64,000 nucleotides of DNA from Chlorobiota bacterium (GTDB lineage Bacteria; Bacteroidota; Ignavibacteria; OLB7): positions 184,964-248,963 of the forward strand of contig JAQBOZ010000024.1 in assembly GCA_028287785.1 (NCBI GenBank), given 5' to 3'. Numbering within the stretch: the first letter of the stretch is position 1; each line of letters starts with the position of its first letter. Below, piece by piece: positions 18,878 to 27,135 of the stretch. The notes beneath the pieces were generated by a model that saw nothing but the letters and a program-made list of their open reading frames with translations, was not told where the DNA came from and did no database searches. Made by a program: the position numbers and the translations under genes.

Positions 18878-20218
18878 TTAAATCTTTCGCATCGAGTCGA
18901 GCGTTTTGCGCGCTTCGTCGGCGTAGAGGACGTTCATATAGGGATTATCCCTCAGCGCCGTTCGGAGCTCGGCGGCGGCTTTTGTCTTGTTTCCGCCGGC
19001 GGTGTAGATCATTCCGGCGTGGTAATGCAACGTCGGATTGTCGCTCTTGAAGCGCATCGCCTGTTCGATATATGGGACTGCCTCGGCGGCCTTGCCATTT
19101 TTATACAGGCACCACGCGTAGGTATCCTGCACATCGATATTATCCGGCCGGCGATCCATCTCCCGTTTTGCGCGCATCAGCGCTTCCGGCAGTTTGATAT
19201 CGTGATTGGCGCAGTAGACGGCATATTCGCGATCCACATTCCATCCCCCTTTCTCATGCTGTTCGAACGCGTCCAGCACCCGTTTCTCCATGGTCCCGGC
19301 CTGATCCTTCTGATCCATCGCCAGATAAATATCGGAGAGCTGTTCGAAGAAAAGATGTTCCGGCGCAAGCTGCGATGCCTTTACCAATAATTCGATGCCA
19401 TCGCCATAATCCTTTCTCGCCGCCTTGACGGAGGCCAGGCCATTCAGCGCATACGGGTAATTCGGTCGCTCTTCGAGGATGCCGTTATAGATATACGCGG
19501 CGGTATCGAGTTTCCCCTGATTCAGAAAGAGATTTGCAAGATTATAGAGTGCCCAGGAACGCTCCTCCGTGCCGGGGGCACCGGCATCCGCCGCCATTTT
19601 CATGGCGCTGATTGCGCCGGGTCGATCGCCATGAATTTCGCGAAGATAGGAGGCGCGCGCATATGAACTGAGATCGGGGCGCGTGCTCAACATCATGTCC
19701 GATGCTTTTACCGCTTCATCGTATTTCCCGAGCTCCACATTCGCGTCGCAGAGAACGCCGTAGGCAAACGCGCTTGCCGGGTTGCTCTGGATCGCTTTTT
19801 CGGCAAGCGACTTTGCATCGGCAAACTGGTGGAGCGTCATCAGCATGGACGCCTTTGTGATATTCGCGCCGAAATTGGACGGATCGTATTTCAATGCCTC
19901 GTCCAGCACCAGGCGTGCCTTCGGGATATAATCATGATGCTTGCCGGTGACGCGCGCCTCGTTCAAATACAACTGCGCCATCGTCACATATGCGTCCGGC
20001 TTGGCGGGCTCCTGCTCGATATGCTTTTTTAAAACCTCGTATCTGGCCTGCACTTTCTTGAATTCACCATCGCTCAGGCCACCGGCGCGCGGCAGAAGCT
20101 CTGGGACGGCAAAGTGAGGCGCCTCCTGCCTGGAATTCTGCCCCGGCTGATTGGAGCAGGCGGAAAGTCCGAGAAGCGCAAGGGCAAATAATGGCAATAG
20201 TTTCGATGAGAAATTCAT
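18878..20218 (-). CDS. TPR-repeat lipoprotein
   Basis: The start is placed at 20218, where the product begins MNFSSKLLPLFALALLGLSAC, an SPII signal with lipobox LSAC; the longer frame would bury it. The remaining 425 residues are helical repeats with TPR spacing (for example PDAYVTMAQLYLNEARVTG, YDEAVKASDMMLSTRPDLSSYARAS, GKLDTAAYIYNGILEERPNY, NPTLHYHAGMIYTAGGNKTKAAAEL), about nine repeats. TPR scaffolds bind partner proteins. Here the likely partners are the DUF4331 protein upstream or the envelope proteins downstream. It is separated from DUF4331 by two hairpins, so it may also have its own promoter. Confidence 0.88.
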   Translation of the reverse strand: MNFSSKLLPLFALALLGLSACSNQPGQNSRQEAPHFAVPELLPRAGGLSDGEFKKVQARYEVLKKHIEQEPAKPDAYVTMAQLYLNEARVTGKHHDYIPKARLVLDEALKYDPSNFGANITKASMLMTLHQFADAKSLAEKAIQSNPASAFAYGVLCDANVELGKYDEAVKASDMMLSTRPDLSSYARASYLREIHGDRPGAISAMKMAADAGAPGTEERSWALYNLANLFLNQGKLDTAAYIYNGILEERPNYPYALNGLASVKAARKDYGDGIELLVKASQLAPEHLFFEQLSDIYLAMDQKDQAGTMEKRVLDAFEQHEKGGWNVDREYAVYCANHDIKLPEALMRAKREMDRRPDNIDVQDTYAWCLYKNGKAAEAVPYIEQAMRFKSDNPTLHYHAGMIYTAGGNKTKAAAELRTALRDNPYMNVLYADEARKTLDSMRKI

Positions 20219-20426
20219 GATGATGCGGTCCGAAAGATTGGATAGAATCCGGTTGTTCGAAATAAAAAGCGATCGGAATTCAGGGTTGCTCATGGAATGA
20301 GCCGGCGTGTCATCATGCGGCGGGGGACTGTCCGGCCCGGCGAAGATACCGCGGATGTCATCGCAGCAACAGTGGCGAGGTTGTGTCCCTGTTCCGTCCG
20401 TGGAAGGAGGGAAATCATTCCATCGA

Positions 20427-20499
20427 CACCCGCGCCTTGCCGTTGGGCGCGGCGCGGGTGTTCGATTAGTAGCGGGGACGGGTCCTGTCCCGGCTACTA
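20427..20499. terminator. Two consecutive hairpins downstream of the DUF4331 gene
   Basis: The stem closest to the DUF4331 stop (20467-20479 / 20487-20499) has 13 pairs with one mismatch. A second GC stem (20427-20436 / 20451-20460) has 10 perfect pairs. In the minus direction they could stop or attenuate transcription before the TPR gene. Confidence 0.7.
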
Positions 20500-22575
20500 T
20501 TAACGTGCAACAGCGATCTTGGTGCTGCTGATCGTCTGACCATTCAGGTTCAGGGTCGCGACGTACATTCCCTGCGGAATGTCGCTGCCCGGTGCCCAGG
20601 TGGCCTTGTAATCGCCATTGATCAGGTTACGATCGAGGATCGTAGCCACTGCCTTGCCATCGACGCTGTAGATCGTCACCGACACGTTGCCGTGAGCGTT
20701 GAGATGGAACGCGAGCGACGTAGAGGTGGCGACCGGGTTCGGCGTGTTGTTGCCGGTGAAGAATCCGGCCGGAGCGCCGAGGTTCAGCACGCTGCCGCTG
20801 ATTTCGCCGGGGGCCGCGCTGGTGGTCAGCTTCTTCGTGTAATCGTAGCCGCGATGCGGCGGGGCCAGGTACGGGAAGCTGCTACGGAACGGCATGTCGT
20901 TCGAGTCGGGGCCGGCGGTGTAGCCGAGAACTCCAAGGAGCTTCGGGGTAAGCGGGGAGCCACCTGCCTGATAATCGTCGTACCAGAGTCCGACGGCCGC
21001 AAGGACCACGCCGCTGACGGCCTGGAGCTCGATACGGGTCACGTCATCCTCAAGGCGCCGTCCGTTCGGGAAGCCGTCCATGTTCGGGATCGGCTCGATG
21101 TTCGGGTTGGCGTATGCCGGATCGATCAGACCGGCGACGGCGGCCGCGAGAAGGCCCTCTGAGCTGAACTTCGCGCTGTTACGCGGCGTCGGCGGGACTG
21201 CCATGTTCAGGCGAAGCATGTCGCCGAGCGACGGAAGGAAGTTGTTGATGAACGGCTTTCCGGCCGCCAGCGGGTTTCCATTCTTCGTGGTCGCGAGCTG
21301 ATACGGAGGAAGGTTCGGAACGCCGGTGAAGAAGATCGGGAGGATATCCACCGAGCGGGGGTTTCCCTTCTGCAGGAGGATTGGCCCGTATGTCGGGTCG
21401 GCGAACACGGTTCCGGTTTTTGCGGCATCCGGAAGGTTGGCGAGGCCATCCTTGGTGTTACGGAAGTCGAACTGTCCAAGCGAGTTGGTCTGGATGCGGA
21501 GCGCCGAGAGGGCGGGGACCGCGGTGCCGAACTGGCTGTCGTCCATGTAGAGCGCCAGCTCCGGGTTGGTGAAGTTCGGAGCGTAGGAGAGCTCCGCCGC
21601 ATCGTACGGGGTGGTGGCGTTCCACTTGTCCTTCATGCCGATCGGGATGATCGCCTCGTTCGTCAGCGGCATGCCGAGACGGGAGACCTGGACATAATCG
21701 GAGGAGTAGGTCGGCTTGTCGCCGGCCGAGCTGAGCGTTGTGATCTTCGGACGCGAGGCCGATGCCCAGACGCCGATCACATACTCGCCGTCGAGGATGT
21801 TGGACGCGCTGCCCACCGGCTTGTGGTCCTTCTGAAGCTCCTCGATCGGGATCTGCAGGGCGATGGCGTGGCAGTTGAAGCCGGCCAGGCCGTCGCGAGC
21901 CTTATCGGCGCCGACGCCATCCTTCTTCCGGGTCTGGCCCAGATCGAAGATGCCGCCGAGATCGACGTAGAAGGGATCATCGACCGGGCCGCAGAAGATC
22001 TTCTCGCCCGCGCTGCCGGTTCCGCTGGCCGTCGCGATCGCGTTGGACATCAACGTCTCATAGGTCGTGTTCAGTCCGGCCACGCCCTCGATCGAACGGG
22101 GTCCGATGTTCGGCGGGGGAACTACGCCGTTGGTGAGGATCTGCGTAAAGGTGGCGCCTCCGTCCGTGCTCTTCTCACACACGTAGGTCGTCTTCAGGTT
22201 CTGCTTGCCGAGACGGATATTGAAGAAGGTGGTCGGGTCCTCGTTCACCTTCGTGAAGGTGAAGCGGTAGATGATCTCATCGCCCTTCTTTGCCGCGTTG
22301 TTGTCGATGTGGATTTCGTAGCGCACGCCCTCGCCGAAGCTATAGTAGTTCGGGCCCCCCTCGGGAAGCTCGAACGGGATATAATCGGCGATGATCGTCA
22401 CGGTGTTTGGGTTGTCCGGGCTACGGAACGCATACACATCGGTGTTATCCGCCAGCGGATCATAGCTGATCAGCGGCGCCTCCCGGTGGCTGCTCGCCAA
22501 CGCTGATCCCACCGGCAGGCCCAGTACGAGGGCCGTCGATAGGACGAGCGCGTTTCGCCATAAAAATGTTCGCAT
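20500..22575 (-). CDS. DUF4331 protein with T9SS C-terminal sorting domain
   Basis: ATG 22575 follows AGAGG, so I prefer it to GTG 22581. The 691-residue product has a signal peptide ending near ALA, then the DUF4331 hallmark SSHREAPLISYDPLADNTDVYAF and long beta-rich segments (DYIPFELPEGGPNYYSFGEG, YEIHIDNNAAKKGDEIIYRF). The last 80 residues are a type A T9SS sorting domain: PNPVATSTSLAFHLNAHGN, VTIYSVDGKAV, IPQGMYVATLNLNGQTISSTKI. So it should be carried across the outer membrane and released or anchored at the surface. The function of DUF4331 is unknown. First gene of the five-gene minus-strand set that includes a TPR lipoprotein, HupE/UreJ and a TonB receptor. Confidence 0.93.
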   Translation of the reverse strand: MRTFLWRNALVLSTALVLGLPVGSALASSHREAPLISYDPLADNTDVYAFRSPDNPNTVTIIADYIPFELPEGGPNYYSFGEGVRYEIHIDNNAAKKGDEIIYRFTFTKVNEDPTTFFNIRLGKQNLKTTYVCEKSTDGGATFTQILTNGVVPPPNIGPRSIEGVAGLNTTYETLMSNAIATASGTGSAGEKIFCGPVDDPFYVDLGGIFDLGQTRKKDGVGADKARDGLAGFNCHAIALQIPIEELQKDHKPVGSASNILDGEYVIGVWASASRPKITTLSSAGDKPTYSSDYVQVSRLGMPLTNEAIIPIGMKDKWNATTPYDAAELSYAPNFTNPELALYMDDSQFGTAVPALSALRIQTNSLGQFDFRNTKDGLANLPDAAKTGTVFADPTYGPILLQKGNPRSVDILPIFFTGVPNLPPYQLATTKNGNPLAAGKPFINNFLPSLGDMLRLNMAVPPTPRNSAKFSSEGLLAAAVAGLIDPAYANPNIEPIPNMDGFPNGRRLEDDVTRIELQAVSGVVLAAVGLWYDDYQAGGSPLTPKLLGVLGYTAGPDSNDMPFRSSFPYLAPPHRGYDYTKKLTTSAAPGEISGSVLNLGAPAGFFTGNNTPNPVATSTSLAFHLNAHGNVSVTIYSVDGKAVATILDRNLINGDYKATWAPGSDIPQGMYVATLNLNGQTISSTKIAVAR

Positions 22576-22946
22576 ATACACTGCCTCTGTTGGTTGAAGT
22601 TTGCGATGGCCGGGTACTCCGGTCCATTTCGTATCCCGAAGAAGGGGATACCATCATGCTCAGAACAACCTACGAGATGGGGTACTGTTTGGATTTCCTT
22701 TGGAAGATTGCGGCCTGATTCTGGTACGCTGATCAGTTCGCCAACGATAATGTGCGGGCCTTTAAACTTGGCTCGCTCATGGTTCTCTCAGGAACCATAT
22801 CGGCGGCGGTGCCCCAAATTCGAGCGCCATCCCCGGACGTATGGGCCTCCCGGATGTGATGTTACGTCCGATTCCGCGAGTGTCAAGTGTCATCGTGAGG
22901 AATGGTCCATGCGACTCAACAACTTCAATCAGTGAGCATTATCAAC
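22576..22946. other. 371-bp divergent promoter region
   Basis: It lies between the minus-strand DUF4331 gene and the plus-strand lipoprotein gene. It holds a small hairpin (22779-22785 / 22792-22798). No gene or exact promoter consensus was recognised. Confidence 0.5.
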
Positions 22947-23783
22947 ATGAAAGCGATCAATTTTCTGTGCGCCGGAGCTCTGGCCCTTGGCCTGGCGGCG
23001 TGCAATATCGATTCCACCGATCCCGGCACGGCCCCTCCCGCAGCCACGATGGCGTTCAAGTCCGGCGCGAAATACGAGTATTCCTCCTACCATACCGACC
23101 CCAGCACCTCCCAGAAGCAGGATACATCCTCCCGGATACGTGTCTGGACGCTGGTCAGCAACTCGGCGACGGTTCAGGGACGGAGCGGCGTGGCGGTCTA
23201 TGTGGACAGCGTCTTCCAGGTCGGCGGCGTCTTCGCCATCACCGATTCGGTCTATCTTCAGCAGCAATCCGGCAGCAACGATATCTATCGCTATGCCTCG
23301 CTGATCCCGGAACTCGATGTCAGCGGCGTTCCGCTCTTCGATCTGGGGAAGCAGTGGATGCACGAGGCAAAGCTGAACGCGACGGTCGCCTCCTGGGCGG
23401 TCGGCAATGTGAGCGATACCCTCCCGATTCAGCTCAACATCCCCGGCCTGCAGACGGCGACGCTCGGCGTGGAGGATAACGTGGACTCCTCGCGGGTGGA
23501 GAATCTGACGATCAACGGAACCAGCTATGCCACCACCAGGACGGTGCATCGCCTTGCGCTGACGGTGAATCTTTATATCGGCACCGGCTCCTTTGCGGTT
23601 CCAATCAAGCTCCCGCTTGAATCGATCTATCGTCGCACCTGGATTTCCGCCGATCTTGGGGCAATCGTCAAGGAGGAGCGGGAGGCGAAGGTGTTGAACA
23701 CATCATATTCCGGCAGCAATATCAACATCCCGATTCCAGGATATTATTCTGTGATGACCAGGGTGATCGCCACCGGTAATTGA
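22947..23783 (+). CDS. Lipoprotein of unknown function, beta-rich
   Basis: Start at 22947 gives MKAINFLCAGALALGLAAC, an SPII signal with lipobox LAAC. The 278-residue product continues with a Thr/Pro/Ala linker and about 240 residues of antiparallel strand pattern (YEYSSYHTDPSTSQKQDTSS, GVAVYVDSVFQVGGVFAITDS, SRVENLTINGTSYATTRTVH, GAIVKEEREAKVLNTSYSGS). The layout resembles lipoproteins that fold like LolA/LppX or carry repeated beta sheets, but no named family is recognised. It is divergent from the DUF4331 operon and could share regulation with it. Confidence 0.8.
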   Translation: MKAINFLCAGALALGLAACNIDSTDPGTAPPAATMAFKSGAKYEYSSYHTDPSTSQKQDTSSRIRVWTLVSNSATVQGRSGVAVYVDSVFQVGGVFAITDSVYLQQQSGSNDIYRYASLIPELDVSGVPLFDLGKQWMHEAKLNATVASWAVGNVSDTLPIQLNIPGLQTATLGVEDNVDSSRVENLTINGTSYATTRTVHRLALTVNLYIGTGSFAVPIKLPLESIYRRTWISADLGAIVKEEREAKVLNTSYSGSNINIPIPGYYSVMTRVIATGN

Positions 23784-23805
23784 TTGCGGACACGTTTTTT
23801 GTCTG

Positions 23806-23834
23806 GTCGGGGGAGGTTTAAAACCTCCCCCGAC
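23806..23834. terminator. Stem-loop terminator with GTTTAAAAC apex
   Basis: Arms 23806-23819 and 23821-23834 form a near-perfect palindrome of the GTCGGGGGAGGTTT type. A T-run lies just upstream (23795-23800). It follows the lipoprotein gene and precedes the asparagine-synthetase-like gene. Confidence 0.75.
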
Positions 23835-23841
23835 GGGCCTC

Positions 23842-23905
23842 ATGTTTCCCTACGTTTTCCCCTGCGCCGATTTCCCCGTATGTTTCCCCGCTACGCCTTT
23901 CCCCA
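23842..23905 (+). repeat. Cluster of five TTTCCC(C) motifs
   Basis: In the 64 bases ahead of the next gene, TTTCCC or TTTCCCC recurs five times at irregular spacing of 10-18 bp, giving a pyrimidine-biased leader on the coding strand. It may be a degenerate repeat or a binding-site array. Confidence 0.55.
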
Positions 23906-23923
23906 AAGCAGAATCCTCCTTTC

Positions 23924-25837
23924 ATGAGCGGTATCGTCGGCCTTGTCTATTTCAATGGGCGTCCTGTTGAGCGGGAGCAGATAGGTCGCATGGTCGATGC
24001 CGTGGCGCACCGTGGCGCCGATCGATCGGGCATCTGGCTGGGGGATGGCGCGGGGCTGGGGCATCTCCTTCGGATCACCACGCCGGAATCCGCGGGGGAG
24101 CGGGGGCCGCTTACCAACGATCGTGGTGATCTGGTCATCACCGCCGACGCCCGCATCGATAATCGCGATGATCTGTTGATATCGCTCGGCATCTCCCGTC
24201 CGTCGTCCGATATCACCGATCCCGAGTTGATCCTTCATGCGTACGATCGATGGGGAGAGGATGCTCCGGCGCATCTGATCGGCGATTTCGCGTTTGTTAT
24301 CGCCGACACGGGTCGCCGCCGGATATTCGCGGCGCGCGATCATATCGGCATCCGCCCGTTCTGCTATTATCATACCTCCGGCACGTTCGCCTTCGCATCC
24401 GAGCTGAAGGGGCTCTTCGCGCTGCCGGAGATCCCCCGCCGGATCGATGACCTCCACGTTGGCGATTATCTTATCTCCCTCTTCGACGACACCGCCATCA
24501 CCTTCTACCGCGATATCAGGCGGCTTCCGCCATCCCATTCGCTCACCATAACGCCGGACGGCATCGCCCTGCGTCGCTATGCGCGGCTCGATTCCGATCG
24601 GGAGATCCGTCTCGGCTCCGACGATGAGTACGCGGAGGCGTTCCGGGAGATCTTTATCGAGGCGGTCCGCTGCCGGACGCGGAGCATGTATCCGGTCGCG
24701 GCGGCGCTCAGCGGCGGGCTCGATTCATCATCGGTGGTCTGCGTTGCCAGGGAGATTCTGTCGAATGAGGGCCGGGGGCCGTTGCGGACCTATTCGGCGG
24801 TCTTCGACGCGATGGCGCAGTGCGATGAGCGCCGGCATATCTCGGCCGTTCTGGACGGGGGAGGAATCGAACCGCACTATATCCTTGCCGACGGCGTAAG
24901 CCCGCTGGTGGATCTGGAACGGCTGCTTCATCATGTGGATGAGCCCTTTTTCGCCCCCAATCTCTTCCTCCACTGGGAGCTGTATCGTGGCGCCCGGACC
25001 GCCGGCGCCCATGTCTTCCTGGACGGCCTTGACGGTGATACCACGGTTTCGCATGGGCTTGCCTATCTGATGGAGCTGGCCCGGACCGGGCGATGGATAA
25101 CGATGAACCGCGAGCTTACGCTGCTGACGGAGGGATATGTGCGGATATCGAAGCGGGATCTTCTTCGTCGTGCCGTGCTCAACCCGCTGCTGATACGCCC
25201 GCTGCGGAAACGGTGGCTGGGGATGCGTGGGAAGTCCGCCGCGCCGTGGGGAGGCGATACCGCAATCGATGAGGGGTTTGCACGGCGGATAGGGCTGGCC
25301 GATAGATTTGAGGCGCTCGGCAGGGGAGAGCGGCAATCCCCCAGAACGCTTCGCCAGGAGCACCGGCAGCGGCTGGAGTGGGGGGCGCATCCGTTTCTGC
25401 TGGAGGTGACTGATCGTTCGGCGTGGGCATTCGGCGTGGAGCCGCGGTATCCGTTTTTCGATCGTCGTCTGATCGAGTTCTGCCTGGCGCTTCCGCCCGA
25501 TCAGAAGCTCAGCGGCGGCTGGACCCGGATGGTTCTTCGTCGCGGGATGGAGGGGATTCTCCCGAAGCAGATTCAATGGCGCGTCGATAAATCCGACCTC
25601 GGCCCCAATTTCTTCAGAGGTCTGGTGCTTCATGAGGGGGATCGCCTGGAGCGACTTCTTGCCGCCGAGCCTAACCCTCTGGCGGGGTACGCGGATCTTC
25701 CCCGGCTGCGCGATATCATGGCGCGCTACCGCCTTCACCGCGCCGGTGACGGGGAGGTGCTGGCGCTCTGGAAGGCCATCACCCTGGCGCTCTGGCTGAA
25801 TCGGGAGGCGAGCGTTCACTCGCCGGGTCGGGGCTGA
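23924..25837 (+). CDS. Asparagine-synthetase-like ligase lacking the glutaminase cysteine
   Basis: 637 residues with the AsnB layout: N-terminal Ntn glutaminase-like domain (1-190) and C-terminal PP-loop synthetase domain with AALSGGLDSSSVVCVA (ATP pyrophosphatase loop). The N-terminus reads MSGIVGLVYFNGRP. Glutamine-dependent enzymes need Cys directly after Met (MCGI), and here it is Ser, so glutamine hydrolysis in the usual way is unlikely. The acceptor loop FLDGLDGDTTVSHG replaces the usual GLGGDELFGGY type. Such features occur in AsnB relatives that make amide or lactam bonds, for example lasso peptide cyclases and beta-lactam synthetase. No precursor peptide, RRE or leader peptidase gene is adjacent, so the product is unknown. 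A plain asparagine synthase using ammonia is the alternative. Confidence 0.88.
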   Translation: MSGIVGLVYFNGRPVEREQIGRMVDAVAHRGADRSGIWLGDGAGLGHLLRITTPESAGERGPLTNDRGDLVITADARIDNRDDLLISLGISRPSSDITDPELILHAYDRWGEDAPAHLIGDFAFVIADTGRRRIFAARDHIGIRPFCYYHTSGTFAFASELKGLFALPEIPRRIDDLHVGDYLISLFDDTAITFYRDIRRLPPSHSLTITPDGIALRRYARLDSDREIRLGSDDEYAEAFREIFIEAVRCRTRSMYPVAAALSGGLDSSSVVCVAREILSNEGRGPLRTYSAVFDAMAQCDERRHISAVLDGGGIEPHYILADGVSPLVDLERLLHHVDEPFFAPNLFLHWELYRGARTAGAHVFLDGLDGDTTVSHGLAYLMELARTGRWITMNRELTLLTEGYVRISKRDLLRRAVLNPLLIRPLRKRWLGMRGKSAAPWGGDTAIDEGFARRIGLADRFEALGRGERQSPRTLRQEHRQRLEWGAHPFLLEVTDRSAWAFGVEPRYPFFDRRLIEFCLALPPDQKLSGGWTRMVLRRGMEGILPKQIQWRVDKSDLGPNFFRGLVLHEGDRLERLLAAEPNPLAGYADLPRLRDIMARYRLHRAGDGEVLALWKAITLALWLNREASVHSPGRG

Positions 25838-26089
25838 AGTTATTCCCATCGAATTCCGAATGCTGATGATGAACCTTGAAGCGTCTCTCTGCAACCTGCA
25901 ACATGGTATTCGAGTCGATCGGCGGGCACATGCGGCACCATTCTCCGGGAACATTTTATTTCATAAACGCGAGCTATCGCGGAAAAATGGCGAAAAAGCC
26001 GGATCTCGAAGAGGCCGAAATGTTTAGGGCGTTATCCGTTCCTGCAAATCTCCATGCCGACCCATGATTATCCCTGAATGGGTATATCC
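25838..26089. other. Intergenic stretch without a convincing gene
   Basis: It follows the ligase gene. A 63-codon frame (25876-26067) exists but has no ribosome-binding site and unlike codon use. GC falls in the middle (ATTTTATTTCATAAACG). Nothing else recognised. Confidence 0.4.
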
Positions 26090-26320
26090 TTTGTTGTTGG
26101 GGGATGGGAAAGCGAAGATGCGTAGTGCGTTATGCCTTCCGATCTTTTACATCCCTCGCTTCGCGCCGGTTTCCGGGCAGAGGCCCCGGCGGGAGGAAGA
26201 CCACAGGACCTTCGTGGTTTTCCCAGGTCTCCGGCCTATTCGGGATTTAATTCCGAGCTGCCCTGAATACGTGACGCTTGAAGCCTGAACGGCCCATTCT
26301 GGACAATGGGCCGTTCTTCA
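26090..26320 (+). ncRNA. Candidate structured RNA ending in an intrinsic terminator
   Basis: No credible gene lies here, yet the strand folds well. GGAAGACCAC pairs with GTGGTTTTCC (10 pairs, one G-U) around a 9-nt loop. AGGCC/GGCCT and GGGCAG/CTGCCC close longer-range helices around it. GCGA..GATG pairs with CATC..TCGC further 5'. A clean terminator follows. I tested by eye for SRP RNA, RNase P, tmRNA and cobalamin riboswitch signatures and found none; a 6S-like RNA is possible. The start is not defined. Confidence 0.35.
26287..26316 (+). terminator. Intrinsic terminator with no coding gene upstream
   Basis: Arms GAACGGCCCATT (26287-26298) and AATGGGCCGTTC (26305-26316) are a perfect 12-bp stem with a 6-nt loop, followed by TTCATTTTC. 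It ends a transcript from the region 25.9-26.3 kb. Confidence 0.8.
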
Positions 26321-26446
26321 TTTTCGGGCCCGTCATCGGTCGGGAGGCGGGTTGAAGGGGGAGAATCGCCGTTCAGTGCCGAAAAGAGAGGAAATCGTAC
26401 ACCAGCGCAACGAATTGTGAACGAGCGTGGAGGGCGAAAAAATGTT

Positions 26447-26477
26447 TTTGACAAGGGGCCGTGCTCCCTTATATTTG
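26447..26477 (+). promoter_or_regulatory. Promoter of the tRNA operon (TTTG-N19-TATATTTG)
   Basis: TTTG at 26447-26450 and TATATTTG at 26470-26477 are separated by exactly 19 bp. This matches the published Bacteroidota housekeeping pattern TTTG-N19-TAnnTTTG. The same bases also read as TTGACA, 16 bp, TATATT. Transcription would start near 26482, about 40 nt before tRNA-Tyr. Confidence 0.8.
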
Positions 26478-26523
26478 CAAGCTCTTCTTCAGACAGCCCC
26501 TCCAAACAGGCTGTCCATGACAG

Positions 26524-26606
<83 letters not shown>

Positions 26607-26871
26607 CAGTTTCGTTCGCCGTTGTACGGCGCCAGCTCTTTTACATGTGATTATCGAATCGAGCCACGTTACGTCCTTCCGGCGCTGACCGGAATGCTAC
26701 CGCTCATTGAGTCCCGGGGATACCCTGGGGCCCAGCGCATGAAGCGCCGCGGGAGTTGCTCTAGTGAAGATGTCAGTGCTTATTTCTTCCGGCGGGGAAC
26801 CCAGGGAAGGGGAGAGCATCGGCATCGTCCATAGTCCCTCCTTACGTAACACCAGCCTTTTCGTTCAATCC
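26607..26871 (+). other. 265-bp spacer between tRNA-Tyr and tRNA-Thr
   Basis: It is long for a tRNA operon spacer. It is GC-rich with several short inverted segments (CCGGCGCTGACCGG, GGCGC near GCGCC) but no tRNA cloverleaf or credible gene. It could hold processing sites, a second promoter or an unrecognised small RNA. Confidence 0.4.
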
Positions 26872-26944
26872 GCTCACGTAGCTCAGTTGGTAGAGCACAT
26901 CCTTGGTAAGGATGAGGTCACCGGTTCAATCCCGGTCGTGAGCC
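26872..26944 (+). tRNA. tRNA-Thr (GGT)
   Basis: Acceptor GCTCACG/CGTGAGC, D-arm with AGCTCAGTTGGTAGAGC, anticodon stem CATCC/GGATG with loop TTGGTAA giving anticodon GGT, and T-loop TTCAATC. CCA is not encoded. It lies in the same direction as tRNA-Tyr and tRNA-Gly. Confidence 0.96.
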
Positions 26945-27023
26945 CTTTCGGCCGTCTCCGGCGCCTGAGGGGATTCGCGCGGCGCGCGGGTTTCCGGCGT
27001 GGATGCGGTTGATGCAGGCCAAC

Positions 27024-27096
27024 GCGGGAGTAACTCAGTTGGTAGAGTCACAGCCTTCCAAGCTGTTGGTCGCGGGTTCGAGTCCCGTCTCCCGCT
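27024..27096 (+). tRNA. tRNA-Gly (TCC)
   Basis: Acceptor GCGGGAG/CTCCCGC, anticodon stem ACAGC/GCTGT with loop CTTCCAA giving anticodon TCC, T-arm GCGGG TTCGAGT CCCGT, discriminator T. CCA is not encoded. It lies 39 bp before rpmG. Confidence 0.96.
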
Positions 27097-27135
27097 CTCC
27101 TTTATCGAGCAAACAATAATTCCGGAACGATATCA

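Noticed and set aside
23924..25837. Lasso peptide biosynthetic cluster
   Set aside because: The C-protein-like enzyme is alone; no precursor, RRE protein or transglutaminase-like leader peptidase is seen nearby.
26064..26288. 74-codon frame in the candidate RNA region
   Set aside because: Composition looks random, no start signal, and it overlaps several stable helices and a terminator.
26090..26320. SRP RNA, RNase P RNA, tmRNA or cobalamin riboswitch
   Set aside because: None of the diagnostic sequences of these RNAs is present by eye; left as an unclassified candidate.
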